Origin: SIG480 sp045636865
Lineage (GTDB): Bacteria > Bacillota > Clostridia > Oscillospirales > JAAYXM01
Assembly (NCBI GenBank): GCA_045636865.1
Contig: JAZTYJ010000004.1
Coordinates: 124,001-188,000, forward strand
DNA length: 64,000 bases
Direction: 5' to 3'
Shown here: positions 8,238 to 17,236 of the stretch, in pieces
How the letters are laid out: every line of letters begins with the position of its first letter
How positions within the stretch are numbered: the stretch's first letter is position 1
Made by a program: the position numbers and the translations under genes
The notes under the pieces: model-generated
What the model was told of the DNA's origin: nothing
Databases searched by the model: none
The model's input: the letters and a program-made list of their open reading frames with translations, nothing else

Positions 8238-9332
8238 TTATTTTTTATGAGAATCGTCGTTCGGCAGTTTGTTTTTGATAAAGTCAAAATATCCCCAGTC
8301 ATAAAACTGTTTTATAAGTGCAACGACGATGGGAGTAAACATTCCGATTATTCCGAAAACCTTAAGACCAATGTAGATGCACAAAAGAGTTATAAGCGGG
8401 TGAAGTCCTATATGCTCACCGACGACCTTCGGCTCGATGAGATTTCTCACTATCGTGACAACTGCATAGATTATTGCAAGACCTATTGCGAGAAAATAAT
8501 TTCCGGAGAAAAGGGAAACAACCGCCCACGGCATAAGTATCCAGCCTGTGCCGAGAATCGGGAGCGCGTCAATAATCGCAACAACTGCGGCGATGAGTAT
8601 CGCGTTTTTTATCCGGAGGATACAAAGACCGATAGAAAGCTCAACAAAGGTGATGCAAATGAGAACCATAACCGCGCGGAGGTATGAGAGCAGGGTTTCT
8701 GAAAGCTGACGCTTGAAGAAACGGTAGCGGGATTTCCATTTGTCGTTTGCGGCATCGGAAATCGACTTTTTGAGCTTTTCAAAATCGGAGCTGAAAAAGA
8801 AGGTCGAAGCGATTGCCGCGATGATAAAGATAAGAATTGACGGAAGGACAGACGCAAAGTCTGCTGCATAGGAAACTATCGGGGAAATGAGCTTCTGGAG
8901 TGCTCCCACAAGCTCTGACAGCCAGCCTTCTATGTTAGTATATATAAATCCCTGAACACCAAGCGGAAGGTTTGATAAAATGCTTGTAAAGGAGGCGTTG
9001 AGCTCGTTGACTGTAAGGTCGATGTCAAGCGTGCGCAGTTTTTCAAAAAGCAAAACAATCGTATGAATCAGGCGTGAAGTTGCAAAGTAGAGAAGCGTTC
9101 CTATGATTACGTAAAAGAGCAACGTGAAGATAATGCTTGCAAGCGGTCTTGGAAAATGCAGCTTCTTTTCAAAAAATGCAACGGGCTTTTCGATAATCCG
9201 TGAAAAAATGAAAGCAAGAATAAACGGAGCAAGCCATGGAAGTGCGTATTTAAAACTAAACCAAAGACCAAACAGCGCAAGCGCGGTGTAAAAAATATAA
9301 AGTAGTATGCGAATATGCTTATTTCCGGTCAT
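8238..9332 (-). CDS. AI-2E family transporter (YtvI/PerM-like permease)
   Basis: This 364-residue membrane protein has the typical layout: two N-terminal helices, a longer amphipathic region (about residues 60-210) and a C-terminal run of hydrophobic helices. Family segments such as LPILGTGWILMPWAV, NLIEPKVVGEHIGLHP and LLCIYIGLKVFG are present. The family includes the AI-2 exporter TqsA, sporulation-linked YtvI and Na+/H+ antiporters, so the substrate is open. I start at ATG 9332, preceded by AGGTGA; the longer frame to 9407 has no ribosome site. It is monocistronic and convergent with the galactosidase operon. Confidence 0.82.
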   Translation of the reverse strand: MTGNKHIRILLYIFYTALALFGLWFSFKYALPWLAPFILAFIFSRIIEKPVAFFEKKLHFPRPLASIIFTLLFYVIIGTLLYFATSRLIHTIVLLFEKLRTLDIDLTVNELNASFTSILSNLPLGVQGFIYTNIEGWLSELVGALQKLISPIVSYAADFASVLPSILIFIIAAIASTFFFSSDFEKLKKSISDAANDKWKSRYRFFKRQLSETLLSYLRAVMVLICITFVELSIGLCILRIKNAILIAAVVAIIDALPILGTGWILMPWAVVSLFSGNYFLAIGLAIIYAVVTIVRNLIEPKVVGEHIGLHPLITLLCIYIGLKVFGIIGMFTPIVVALIKQFYDWGYFDFIKNKLPNDDSHKK

Positions 9333-9442
9333 AGAGATCACCTGCCTTTTGAGTATATTATATATCAATATATACAGAAATAAAAGTTTTTTTTCACATA
9401 TTGACAAAAAAATAAAAATTCAGAAAAAAAGCATTTTTATAC

Positions 9443-9471
9443 TTGAATTATATGCTGATGTGTGATATCAT
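9443..9471 (+). promoter_or_regulatory. Promoter of the thrR-hom-lysC operon
   Basis: TTGAAT (9443-9448), 17 bp and TATCAT (9466-9471) lie about 45 bp before the first start. The leader is too short for a lysine riboswitch or T-box. Confidence 0.5.
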
Positions 9472-9516
9472 AGTATCCGTGCTGGAAAAACAAATGACCG
9501 CGAGGGAGGGATGTTC

Positions 9517-9960
9517 GTGAAGGATAATCACAAATACTATATAGTTCAGGACACGGCTCTTCCCGAGGTTCTCATAAAGTGCGTAAAGGCAAAGGAGTAC
9601 CTCTCGTCAGGTCGGGCAAGAACGGTTGAAGAAGCGGCCTCACAGGCATCGCTCAGCCGGAGTGCTTTTTATAAATATAAGGATCTGATTTCTCCGTTTA
9701 ACGCGATGTCGCTCGGACATATCATCACATTTTCGATGATTCTGCGCGATGAGCCGGGAGTTTTGTCGAGGATTCTTGCACATTTCGCATCGTACAGCGC
9801 AAACATCCTCACGATTTATCAGACGATTCCGAGCGGCGGCAGAGCTCCGGTTACGATTTCTGCCGAAACGCAGGATATGAGCACGGATATAGATATGTTT
9901 ATTGTGCGCGCACGCGAGATAGAAGGGGTTATCTCCTTTAATCCGCTTGCAGGTCAGTAA
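9517..9960 (+). CDS. thrR: ACT-domain regulator of threonine biosynthesis (ThrR/PheB, UPF0735)
   Basis: A 147-residue protein with a short N-terminal winged or helix-turn-helix-like part (KAKEYLSSGRARTVEEAASQ, then SRSAFYKYKD) and a C-terminal ACT domain starting near residue 65 (FSMILRDEPGVLSRIL). This is the UPF0735 family. The Bacillus member formerly called PheB acts as ThrR on the hom-thr operon. GGAGGG (9505-9510) directly abuts ATG 9511, so I prefer GTG 9517, with normal spacing. The product length then matches the family. Its place in front of homoserine dehydrogenase and aspartate kinase fits feedback control of the aspartate pathway. Confidence 0.88.
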   Translation: MKDNHKYYIVQDTALPEVLIKCVKAKEYLSSGRARTVEEAASQASLSRSAFYKYKDLISPFNAMSLGHIITFSMILRDEPGVLSRILAHFASYSANILTIYQTIPSGGRAPVTISAETQDMSTDIDMFIVRAREIEGVISFNPLAGQ

Positions 9961-9987
9961 ACGCTATTACATAAAGGGAGATATACT

Positions 9988-11205
9988 ATGAAAAAGATTG
10001 CAGTTTTAGGGTACGGTACGGTCGGATCGGGGGTTGTAGAACTTTTTGAGCAGAATAAAGATTCGATTGCAAATCACCTCGGCGAGGAGATTGAAGTAAA
10101 ATATATCGTAGACATCCGCGATTTCTCTTCAGACAAAAATGCGAAAAAGTTTGTAAAGGACTTTTCGATAATTGAAAACGATTCTGAAATTTCCGTAGTG
10201 GTTGAAACTATCGGAGGTCTTAACCCGGCATACGATTTCACAAAGCGCGCGCTTCTCTCCGGAAAGAGTGTTGTAACTTCAAATAAAGAGCTTGTTGCAA
10301 CACACGGCGCAGAATTTTTTGAAATTGCAAAGGACAAAGACGTAAGCTATCTCTTTGAAGCCTCGGTCGGCGGCGGAATCCCCGTAATCCGTCCGATAGC
10401 GCAATGTCTTGCCGCAAACAAGATCGACGAGATTTACGGAATATTGAACGGCACAACAAATTACATTCTTACGCGTATGATAAAGGCGGGGCTTACTTTT
10501 GAGAAGGCTCTTGCAGAGGCTCAGGAGCTCGGCTATGCAGAGCGCGACCCGAGCGCAGATATCGAAGGACACGATGCGTGCCGAAAAATCTGCATCCTTG
10601 CATCCCTCGCTTTCGGAACGCACATTTCTCCGGCAAACATTCCGACGGAGGGAATCACCAAGGTAACACTTGATGACGTGAACCTTGCGGGCAAGGCAGG
10701 AAAGGTCATTCGCCTTTTAGGTCGCACCGTTCTCTCAGACGATGGCAAGGTTTATGCATATGTAGGTCCGCATCTTGTTGATAAATCCTCTCCGATTGCA
10801 GCTGTTGAAGATGTTTTCAATGCCATTATGGTTCACGGAAATATGGTAGGAAACACTATGTTCTACGGTCCGGGTGCAGGAAAGTTCCCGACAGCAAGCG
10901 CAGTTTGTGCAGACGTCATCGATGCGATAAAGCATATCGGTACGAAAAAGTACATCGGCTGGAAGCCAGAGCGCGAAGGCTCACTTGCGGATATGGGCAA
11001 GCTTCAGTCGAAGTTCTACGTTCACGTTGACGGCGAAAACGTTAGAAGTGCGGTAACACAGGTGTTTGGTGCTGTTGAGTTTATAAGTGATGAGCTTGCA
11101 ACAGCGTTCATCACAGAAAAACTTTGCGAAAAGGACTTCGCAACGAAGCTTCAGACACTTTCTGAGAGATGCGACGTTCTTTCATCCATGCGCGTTCTCG
11201 GATAG
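9988..11205 (+). CDS. hom: Homoserine dehydrogenase
   Basis: This 405-residue enzyme reduces aspartate semialdehyde to homoserine with NAD(P)H, at the branch point to threonine and methionine. It has an N-terminal Rossmann motif (GYGTVGSG, residues 8-15), the catalytic region with GILNGTTNYILTRM and YAERDPSADIEGHDA, and a short C-terminal ACT region from about residue 340. GGGAGA precedes the ATG, 27 bp after thrR, and lysC follows after 40 bp. Length and motifs are normal for a monofunctional enzyme. Confidence 0.97.
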   Translation: MKKIAVLGYGTVGSGVVELFEQNKDSIANHLGEEIEVKYIVDIRDFSSDKNAKKFVKDFSIIENDSEISVVVETIGGLNPAYDFTKRALLSGKSVVTSNKELVATHGAEFFEIAKDKDVSYLFEASVGGGIPVIRPIAQCLAANKIDEIYGILNGTTNYILTRMIKAGLTFEKALAEAQELGYAERDPSADIEGHDACRKICILASLAFGTHISPANIPTEGITKVTLDDVNLAGKAGKVIRLLGRTVLSDDGKVYAYVGPHLVDKSSPIAAVEDVFNAIMVHGNMVGNTMFYGPGAGKFPTASAVCADVIDAIKHIGTKKYIGWKPEREGSLADMGKLQSKFYVHVDGENVRSAVTQVFGAVEFISDELATAFITEKLCEKDFATKLQTLSERCDVLSSMRVLG

Positions 11206-11245
11206 AATATTATAAAGTAAATTTTTCTGAAAGGAAGAAACATAA

Positions 11246-12448
11246 ATGAGTCTTATAGTACAGAAGTTCGGTGGCTCGTCTGTTGCGGATACTGAACGTT
11301 TATTCAACGTTGCAGATATCGTAACAAGCACATATGCCGCAGGCAACGACGTTGTGGTTGTTGTATCTGCACAGGGCGACACGACAGATGACCTCATCGA
11401 AAAGGCAAAAGAGATTAACCCCAACCCTTCAAAGCGAGAGATGGACGTTCTCCTTGCAAACGGCGAGCAGATTTCAATTTCGCTCCTTGCAATGGCAATT
11501 GAAAAGCTCGGTTACCCTGTAATCTCTCTCACAGGCTGGCAGGCAGGAATCCAGACAGGCATGAACTACGGTTCAGCACGAATCAAGAAGATTGAGACCG
11601 AGCGTCTTAAGCTTGAGATTTCAAAGCGCAGAATCGTTATCGTTGCAGGTTTCCAGGGTATCAACAAGTTCGAAGACATCACAACTCTCGGACGCGGCGG
11701 TTCTGACACAACAGCAGTTGCTCTTGCGGCAGCTCTCGGCGCAGACCTCTGCCAGATTTATACAGACGTTGACGGTGTCTATACTGCAGACCCGAGAAAG
11801 ATTCCGACAGCAAAGAAGCTTGACGAAATTACTTATGACGAAATGCTTGAGCTCGCATCACTCGGTGCACAGGTTCTTCACAACCGTTCAGTTGAAATGG
11901 GCAAGCGTTTTAATGTTGATATGGAGGTTATCTCCAGCTTTACCCGCAATCCGGGCACAAAAATTAAGGAGGCACATAAAGTGGAAAAAATGAATGTAAG
12001 CGGCGTTGCACGCGATATGGATATAGCACAGATTTCTCTCGTAAACATGGCAGATGCTCCGGGCATTGCCTATAAGGTATTCTCGCTCCTCGCAAACAAG
12101 GGCGTAAACGTAGATATCATTCTTCAGTCAATCGGCAGACAGGGCAACAAGGACATCGCATTTACCGTTCCGTCTTCTTCTCTTGAACTTGCAAAGTCAG
12201 TTCTTGAAAACGGCAAGGAAGACCTTGGCTTTGAGTCTATAGCAGTCCGCGAAGACCTTTGCAAGCTCTCAATCGTAGGTGCAGGTATGGTTAACAACCC
12301 GGGCGTTGCAGCTATGATGTTTGAAGCTCTTTCAGCAGCTAACGTAAACATCGATATGATTTCAACAAGTGAAATCAAGGTTTCTGTTCTTATCAAGAAG
12401 GATGAGTCAGAACGTGCAATGCGCGCAGTTCACGACAAGTTCTTTTAA
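11246..12448 (+). CDS. lysC: Aspartate kinase
   Basis: This 400-residue monofunctional enzyme phosphorylates aspartate, the first step to lysine, threonine, methionine and diaminopimelate. The kinase domain shows KFGGSS (7-12), TLGRGGSDTTA and YTDVDGVYTADPR. Two ACT domains fill the C-terminus (from about residue 265), consistent with allosteric feedback by lysine and/or threonine. GGAAG precedes the ATG. It is the third gene of the thrR-hom-lysC operon and is followed by a strong terminator. Confidence 0.97.
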   Translation: MSLIVQKFGGSSVADTERLFNVADIVTSTYAAGNDVVVVVSAQGDTTDDLIEKAKEINPNPSKREMDVLLANGEQISISLLAMAIEKLGYPVISLTGWQAGIQTGMNYGSARIKKIETERLKLEISKRRIVIVAGFQGINKFEDITTLGRGGSDTTAVALAAALGADLCQIYTDVDGVYTADPRKIPTAKKLDEITYDEMLELASLGAQVLHNRSVEMGKRFNVDMEVISSFTRNPGTKIKEAHKVEKMNVSGVARDMDIAQISLVNMADAPGIAYKVFSLLANKGVNVDIILQSIGRQGNKDIAFTVPSSSLELAKSVLENGKEDLGFESIAVREDLCKLSIVGAGMVNNPGVAAMMFEALSAANVNIDMISTSEIKVSVLIKKDESERAMRAVHDKFF

Positions 12449-12461
12449 TAGTTGAGAATTT

Positions 12462-12493
12462 AAAAAGCAGGTGCTTATCGCACCTGCTTTTTT
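12462..12493. terminator. Terminator after lysC (bidirectional)
   Basis: The stem AAAAAGCAGGTGC pairs with GCACCTGCTTTTT around a 5-base loop, with T and A tracts outside. It separates lysC from the convergent thiamine pyrophosphokinase gene. Confidence 0.9.
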
Positions 12494-12494
12494 G

Positions 12495-13121
12495 TTATTG
12501 ATTTCTTACCTTTATCAAAAGTGCGCGACCACGGGCAACCGAAACTTCGGCCTTCTCTCCTTTGAGGGGTTCGTTGCTTATGCCGTATTGATAATCGGGT
12601 GAAATATCTGCATTCTCAAGAGGGAAAAGCGCACTCTTTATTGTAATTCCTTTCGCGCTTCCGTCGGAATTGATTACGGAAAAATAAGAAAAATCGTCTG
12701 TTATGTATTTTGGAGCAGCATCAACAATTTCCATTTCGGAGTAGTCGTCAACGAGTTTGCCGCTGCAGCCGTTTGAGTGGAGCACATGAAGAATTGAAAT
12801 GTTTCCGAGAGTATGGTCAAGGCGTCCGCCGGCTGCTCCGATGAGGAGAAAATCCGAAAAGCCGCGTGAGAGCGCAAGCTTTGCGGCAAAGAAGGTGTCG
12901 GTGTCATCCTTCTCTCTGGGAAGCGTTATCGTCTCGCAGGGGAGTGTGGGTGTCGGGTGAGAATCGAAATCTCCTACTATAAGAGACGGAGACACACCGA
13001 GCTTTTCCATATGAAAAAGACCACTGTCGCAGAAAATATAAAAATCATCGTCATAAAGGTAGTTTTTTATGGCAGAATAATCTTTTATTTCCGCACCGCC
13101 TACTATTACACATCTCTTCAT
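12495..13121 (-). CDS. Thiamine pyrophosphokinase
   Basis: This 208-residue enzyme transfers pyrophosphate from ATP to thiamine to give the cofactor ThDP. Family motifs are clear: GDFDS (50-54), DDTD (72-75) and GGRLDHTLGN (98-107). The C-terminal half is the beta-sandwich thiamine-binding domain, ending in the typical GRALLIKVRN-like strand. The length is normal. GAGGAGAG lies about 10 bases before the ATG at 13121. It appears monocistronic. It is divergent from the sipL-like gene, with 139 bp between them. Confidence 0.93.
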   Translation of the reverse strand: MKRCVIVGGAEIKDYSAIKNYLYDDDFYIFCDSGLFHMEKLGVSPSLIVGDFDSHPTPTLPCETITLPREKDDTDTFFAAKLALSRGFSDFLLIGAAGGRLDHTLGNISILHVLHSNGCSGKLVDDYSEMEIVDAAPKYITDDFSYFSVINSDGSAKGITIKSALFPLENADISPDYQYGISNEPLKGEKAEVSVARGRALLIKVRNQ

Positions 13122-13260
13122 AAAGTCATTCTCTCCTCGGGTTTTATGAATATATTATAACCGACACGTAAATTTATTGCAATGAAAATTTCGGATGCTT
13201 GTCATATCCTGAGCGGATGAGAAATATACTTAAACAGAAAATTAAAAAGGAGAGAGTGAA

Positions 13261-14799
13261 ATGGAGCTTTTGCTTGATAAGAAGAAAAGTGAATATATGC
13301 ATTGCTTTGACAAGGGCAGTGCGATCCATGAAGAGGCGACCGAAATAATAGTTTCTGACAAGAGTCCGGATATTCAACGCATAGTAAAAGGTGTTGGAAA
13401 CGCATTTATAAAGAGCAAGGATGTAAGGGATGGCAGGATTTCTGTTGAGGGAACTATTAAAGGTGTTGTACTTTACATCGCGAGCGAGGAGAAGTGCCCA
13501 AGAAAGCTTGACGTTTCGATGCCGTTTTTTCACACATTCGAGTCAGATGGAGTAACCTCCGATTCAAAGGTGCTCATAAAAGCTGTTATGCGCTCTTTTG
13601 ATGTGCGTGAAATGAATCCGAGAAAGGTGTCTGTGCGTGCAAGTGTTGAACTTGCATACCGCGCATACAACATCTGTGAGGAGGAAATCTGCAGAGGTGT
13701 TATTGATGCCGAAAAGCACGGCGTAGAAGAAAAGCATACAACCATAGATAATTATCGCCCGATAATGATCAAAGAGAAGAGCTTTTCGGTGAATGATGAT
13801 ATTGAGCTTTCGGGAAAAGACACAGAGCTTTCAGGTATTCTCGCAAGCGGAGTGATGCTTCTTCCGGGTGAGACGAAGGTGATAGGCAACAAGGCTATAG
13901 CAAAGGGCGTTTGCGAAGTAAATTATATCTACACGACCGAAGACGGAGTTTTGCACAGTGCAGAGCACGAGCTTCCGTTTTCTCACATACTTGATATCGA
14001 AGGTATGGAAGACGGTCACAATCTTGAAATTTCTCTCAAAGCATCAGGCTATGATCTTGATGTTTCATACGACGCATCGGGAAAAGCTCGCTATATAACA
14101 GTAAGCGTTACTGCCGATATGAGCGCGCTTGTTTTTGAGAGAACGGAAATGAAAGCACTCTGTGATGCATACAGCACATCCTGTGATGCAGAAGTAAGCC
14201 GTATGGAATTTAGGAGTGCGCGGTATATCGACAAAACAGAAAAGAGAGTTCCGCATTCCGAAACGTTGCAGCTGCAAAACGGAGTTAAAAAAGTGCTTGG
14301 TGTTTCGGTTTTGCCTCAGCTTCCCGTACGCCGTCGCGAAAACGGAAGCGAGGTCGTCTCGGCTGACGTTGCAATCTCGGTGATGTATATCAGTGAAGAT
14401 GATTTACTTTACACCGATTCCCGACGCGCGTGTGTCGTGTGTCCTGTCGAAATTAAGGAAAACAGAGACTATGCGGTCACAACATCGGTTCGCGGGAAGG
14501 GATATTCGCAGGGGAACGATAAGGAACTGAACGTCAGATTTTTTGCGGACTTTGAAGTGATCGAAACTGAAAACGAAAACACGGAGATTGTCTTAAAAAT
14601 TGAGGCTGAAGAGGAGTGCGCGGACAAGAAAGCTAAATCTCCGAGCATCTGCGTGATGAGAGTATCCGAAAAGCGCGACATCTGGAGTATTGCGAAAGAA
14701 CACAGAACGCGTGCGGATGAGATTTGCCTTGCGAACGGAATCGAAAACGAAGATTATGCGGATAAGGGAAGAGTGTTGCTCATTCCGAAATGCAGATAA
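13261..14799 (+). CDS. sipL: SipL-like spore coat protein (DUF3794/SPOCS domains plus LysM)
   Basis: A 512-residue protein with an N-terminal beta-rich region, SPOCS (DUF3794) repeats in the central part (roughly residues 160-270 and 330-420) and a C-terminal LysM domain (about residues 466-512, starting MRVSEKRDIWSIAKEH and ending VLLIPK). This is the architecture of SipL of Clostridioides difficile, which binds the coat ATPase SpoIVA through LysM and encases the forespore. The symbol is given by architecture and length only. AAGGAG precedes the ATG by about 10 bases. SpoIVA is not in the window. Mother-cell control is expected, but I see no sporulation promoter I would vouch for. Confidence 0.82.
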   Translation: MELLLDKKKSEYMHCFDKGSAIHEEATEIIVSDKSPDIQRIVKGVGNAFIKSKDVRDGRISVEGTIKGVVLYIASEEKCPRKLDVSMPFFHTFESDGVTSDSKVLIKAVMRSFDVREMNPRKVSVRASVELAYRAYNICEEEICRGVIDAEKHGVEEKHTTIDNYRPIMIKEKSFSVNDDIELSGKDTELSGILASGVMLLPGETKVIGNKAIAKGVCEVNYIYTTEDGVLHSAEHELPFSHILDIEGMEDGHNLEISLKASGYDLDVSYDASGKARYITVSVTADMSALVFERTEMKALCDAYSTSCDAEVSRMEFRSARYIDKTEKRVPHSETLQLQNGVKKVLGVSVLPQLPVRRRENGSEVVSADVAISVMYISEDDLLYTDSRRACVVCPVEIKENRDYAVTTSVRGKGYSQGNDKELNVRFFADFEVIETENENTEIVLKIEAEEECADKKAKSPSICVMRVSEKRDIWSIAKEHRTRADEICLANGIENEDYADKGRVLLIPKCR

Positions 14800-14802
14800 A
14801 AA

Positions 14803-14829
14803 AAGCCGATGCGTCTTGCGCATCGGCTT
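14803..14829. terminator. Bidirectional terminator
   Basis: AAGCCGATGCG pairs perfectly with CGCATCGGCTT around a 5-base loop, with A and T tracts on either side. It lies between the convergent sipL-like and PTS EIIC genes. Confidence 0.85.
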
Positions 14830-14840
14830 ATACTTTTAAA

Positions 14841-15887
14841 TTAAAGATCGAGCTTTAAATCGTTTTCTTTTATCCATCCGAGCTTTCGGCAGAGAAGACC
14901 GAGAACGGCGCAGATAACAGCAGGGAGAATAAAGTGGCAAAGGAGCATTGATATCCATTGATATGCGCCAACCGCAATACCGTCGCTTACCCATCCTGTG
15001 TATGTACCTATCTGACCGACGAGACCGCAGGTTCCCATACCGGATGAAACGGGAGCACCGTTCATTTCAAGCTTAAAGAGGCAGGTTGAAATCGGACCCA
15101 TAATTGCGGATGTGAGAATAGGTGCTATCCAGATCTTCGGATTCTTGACGATGTTGCCCATCTGGAGCATACTTGTTCCAAGTCCCTGTGCGGCGATTCC
15201 GCCCCAGCCGTTTTCACGGAAGCTCATAAGTGCAAAACCGACCATCTGTGCACAGCAGCCTGCAAGAGCCGCGCCGCCTGCAAGACCGGTAAGTGAAAGA
15301 CCTGCGCAGATAGCGGCACTTGAGATGGGGAGAGTGAGCGCGATGCCGACAACTGCGGAGACAATAATTCCCATAAGGAATGGGTGGAGAGTTGTTGCAT
15401 ACATAATAAGCTCACCGAGGGATTTTGCGGCAATTCCGATAGGTTCGGCTATGACCATCGCAACGAGAATACCTGAGCAGATAGTAACGATCGGTGTAAC
15501 GATAATATCAAGCTTTGTTTCCTTACTTACGACCTTTCCGAGCTCTGCGGCAATTATCGTAATGATAAGGACTGCAAATGCGCCACCCGCACCACCAAGC
15601 TCGTTTGCCGCAACACCTACGGAAGTGAGCGAGAAAAGGACGAGCGGAGGAGCTTTGAGAGCATAGCCGATGGCGATTGCCATCGCGGCACCCTGCGCGC
15701 CTTTTGCAAAGTTTCCGACGGTGACGAGTGTCTCAATTCCAAACTGCTGACCGATGGTCGAGATGATCGTGCCGATGAGAAGTGATGCAAAAAGACCTTG
15801 AGCCATAGCTCCAAGCGCATCTATAAAATAGCGTTTGAGCGAAAACTCAATGTCCTTCCGTTTTAAAAAAGCTGATATTTTCTTCAC
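14841..15887 (-). CDS. PTS-type EIIC membrane protein, PfoR-like (PTS_EIIC_2)
   Basis: This 348-residue protein is highly hydrophobic, with around ten helices and many Gly/Ala-rich segments (GGAGGAFAVLIITI, GGAALAGCCAQMVG). It matches the PTS_EIIC_2 family, which includes PfoR of Clostridium perfringens, first described as a regulator of perfringolysin. There are no EIIA or EIIB domains and no PTS genes nearby. It may work with enzymes encoded elsewhere or not be a true PTS permease. AGGAGGT lies before the ATG and a good promoter lies upstream. Confidence 0.8.
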   Translation of the reverse strand: MKKISAFLKRKDIEFSLKRYFIDALGAMAQGLFASLLIGTIISTIGQQFGIETLVTVGNFAKGAQGAAMAIAIGYALKAPPLVLFSLTSVGVAANELGGAGGAFAVLIITIIAAELGKVVSKETKLDIIVTPIVTICSGILVAMVIAEPIGIAAKSLGELIMYATTLHPFLMGIIVSAVVGIALTLPISSAAICAGLSLTGLAGGAALAGCCAQMVGFALMSFRENGWGGIAAQGLGTSMLQMGNIVKNPKIWIAPILTSAIMGPISTCLFKLEMNGAPVSSGMGTCGLVGQIGTYTGWVSDGIAVGAYQWISMLLCHFILPAVICAVLGLLCRKLGWIKENDLKLDL

Positions 15888-15936
15888 AGAAAAGACCTCC
15901 TAAGTTTGTCGAAAAAACGACTTGATTTTAATGAAT

Positions 15937-15964
15937 ATTTTACCACAAATTCATTGGATGTCAA
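15937..15964 (-). promoter_or_regulatory. Promoter of the PfoR-like gene
   Basis: On the minus strand TTGACA (15964-15959) and TAAAAT (15942-15937) are spaced by 16 bp, about 50 bp before the start codon. Confidence 0.65.
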
Positions 15965-15973
15965 TAAATTTGG

Positions 15974-16002
15974 TTGATTTTTTAAAGCATATTTAATATA
16001 AT
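15974..16002 (+). promoter_or_regulatory. Promoter of the yibE/F gene
   Basis: TTGATT (15974-15979), 17 bp, TATAAT (15997-16002). The region is very AT-rich. The leader is about 33 nt. Confidence 0.65.
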
Positions 16003-16041
16003 TAAATATATATTATGCAGATTTAAGGTTGAGGTGGAACA

Positions 16042-17205
16042 ATGAAAAATGAAAAGAAAAAGCAGAGTCTGATATATTTGCTGACGATTATATTCTCAAT
16101 CATCTTTGTTCTTGTCGGAAGCTTTGTGTGCAAGCCTGATTCTTTTGATGAGGGCGGAGAGATTTATTACAGGGCAGAGGTTTTGTCTGTCGGAGATGTC
16201 GAGGAAACCGAATACAGCCTTGATGATGGGGAAACTATGGTTACATATAAGAGGATAGTGTTTGATGCGCTTGTGAAAAACGGACCGTACAAGGGTGATA
16301 CCATCGAAGTTGTTCAGGATGTTGACAATATGTATGCGTATCAGCCGCGCGACGTAAAGACAGGCGATAAGATTCTTATTTCGCGTCCCGGATATGACCT
16401 TGCCGACGATTCGATTGAGTGGATATTTATTGAGCACAACCGCGTCGGAAAGATAGCTTTTCTTGTCATTGCATTCCTGCTTTTGATCCTAATCATCGGA
16501 AGACGAAAGGGTGTGGCGACGATAGTTTCGCTCATCTTCACCGTGCTTGCAATATTTATGGTGTATGTTCCGTCTATCCTTAAGGGATATAATATTTACG
16601 TTATGACGATGATAATAAGCGTCTTCACGATATTTATGAGCCTTATCCTGATTGCGGGTTGGGAGAAGAAAACCGCCTGCGCGATATTCGGAAATACAAT
16701 GGGCGTCGTGATTTCGGGTATTCTCACAATCGTTGTAAGTCGCGCGTGGGCACTTACGGGTATGATAGATCAGGACTATGTTCTCCTTACTCTTATGGAT
16801 ACACCTGTTGATCTTCTTGCGCTCATCTGGGGTGGTGTTGTCATCGGCGCGCTCGGCGCGATTATGGACGTTGCGATGTCTATCGCATCAGCTATGAATG
16901 AATTAAACGAAGAAATGAGAGATAAATCGTTTGGAAGAATGCTTCGCTCGGGAATGAACATCGGTCGCGACGCGATAGGAACAATGACGAATACGCTCAT
17001 CCTCGCATATATCGGCGGTGCGCTTGCAACGGTGCTTTTGCTTGTTGCATACAACAAGAATCTATACTATCTCTTTAATATGGAGATGATAATGGCTGAA
17101 ATCCTCTCTGCCGTCGTCGGAAGCATCGGTATCCTCGCGGCAGTCCCCGCAACGGCGCTCTTCTCGGCGTATATATTCAATAGAGATAAAAAAGAAGATA
17201 TGTAA
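16042..17205 (+). CDS. YibE/F family membrane protein
   Basis: This 387-residue protein has one N-terminal transmembrane helix (about residues 9-30), an extracytoplasmic beta-rich domain (about 40-130, with DKILISRPGYD), and then six to seven helices. That is the YibE/F architecture, with the conserved cytoplasmic segment GALGAIMDVAMSIASAMNE and the IGTMTNTLILAYIG helix. The molecular function is unknown, although the family is widespread in Firmicutes. GAGGTGG precedes the ATG. It is monocistronic and ends in a bidirectional terminator. Confidence 0.88.
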   Translation: MKNEKKKQSLIYLLTIIFSIIFVLVGSFVCKPDSFDEGGEIYYRAEVLSVGDVEETEYSLDDGETMVTYKRIVFDALVKNGPYKGDTIEVVQDVDNMYAYQPRDVKTGDKILISRPGYDLADDSIEWIFIEHNRVGKIAFLVIAFLLLILIIGRRKGVATIVSLIFTVLAIFMVYVPSILKGYNIYVMTMIISVFTIFMSLILIAGWEKKTACAIFGNTMGVVISGILTIVVSRAWALTGMIDQDYVLLTLMDTPVDLLALIWGGVVIGALGAIMDVAMSIASAMNELNEEMRDKSFGRMLRSGMNIGRDAIGTMTNTLILAYIGGALATVLLLVAYNKNLYYLFNMEMIMAEILSAVVGSIGILAAVPATALFSAYIFNRDKKEDM

Positions 17206-17236
17206 AAAACGGTGTGCCAAGTGGCACACCGTTTTT
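17205..17236. terminator. Bidirectional terminator
   Basis: AAAAACGGTGTGCC pairs perfectly with GGCACACCGTTTTT around a 4-base loop. The stem overlaps the stop codon of yibE/F and separates it from convergent gph. Confidence 0.9.

Noticed and set aside
9440..9516. Lysine riboswitch or attenuator before thrR-hom-lysC
   Set aside because: The promoter leaves only about 40 nt of leader, with no room for an aptamer.
9494..9520. Tiny leader peptide before thrR (ATG at 9494)
   Set aside because: Only eight codons, no ribosome site, and it overlaps the ribosome site of thrR.
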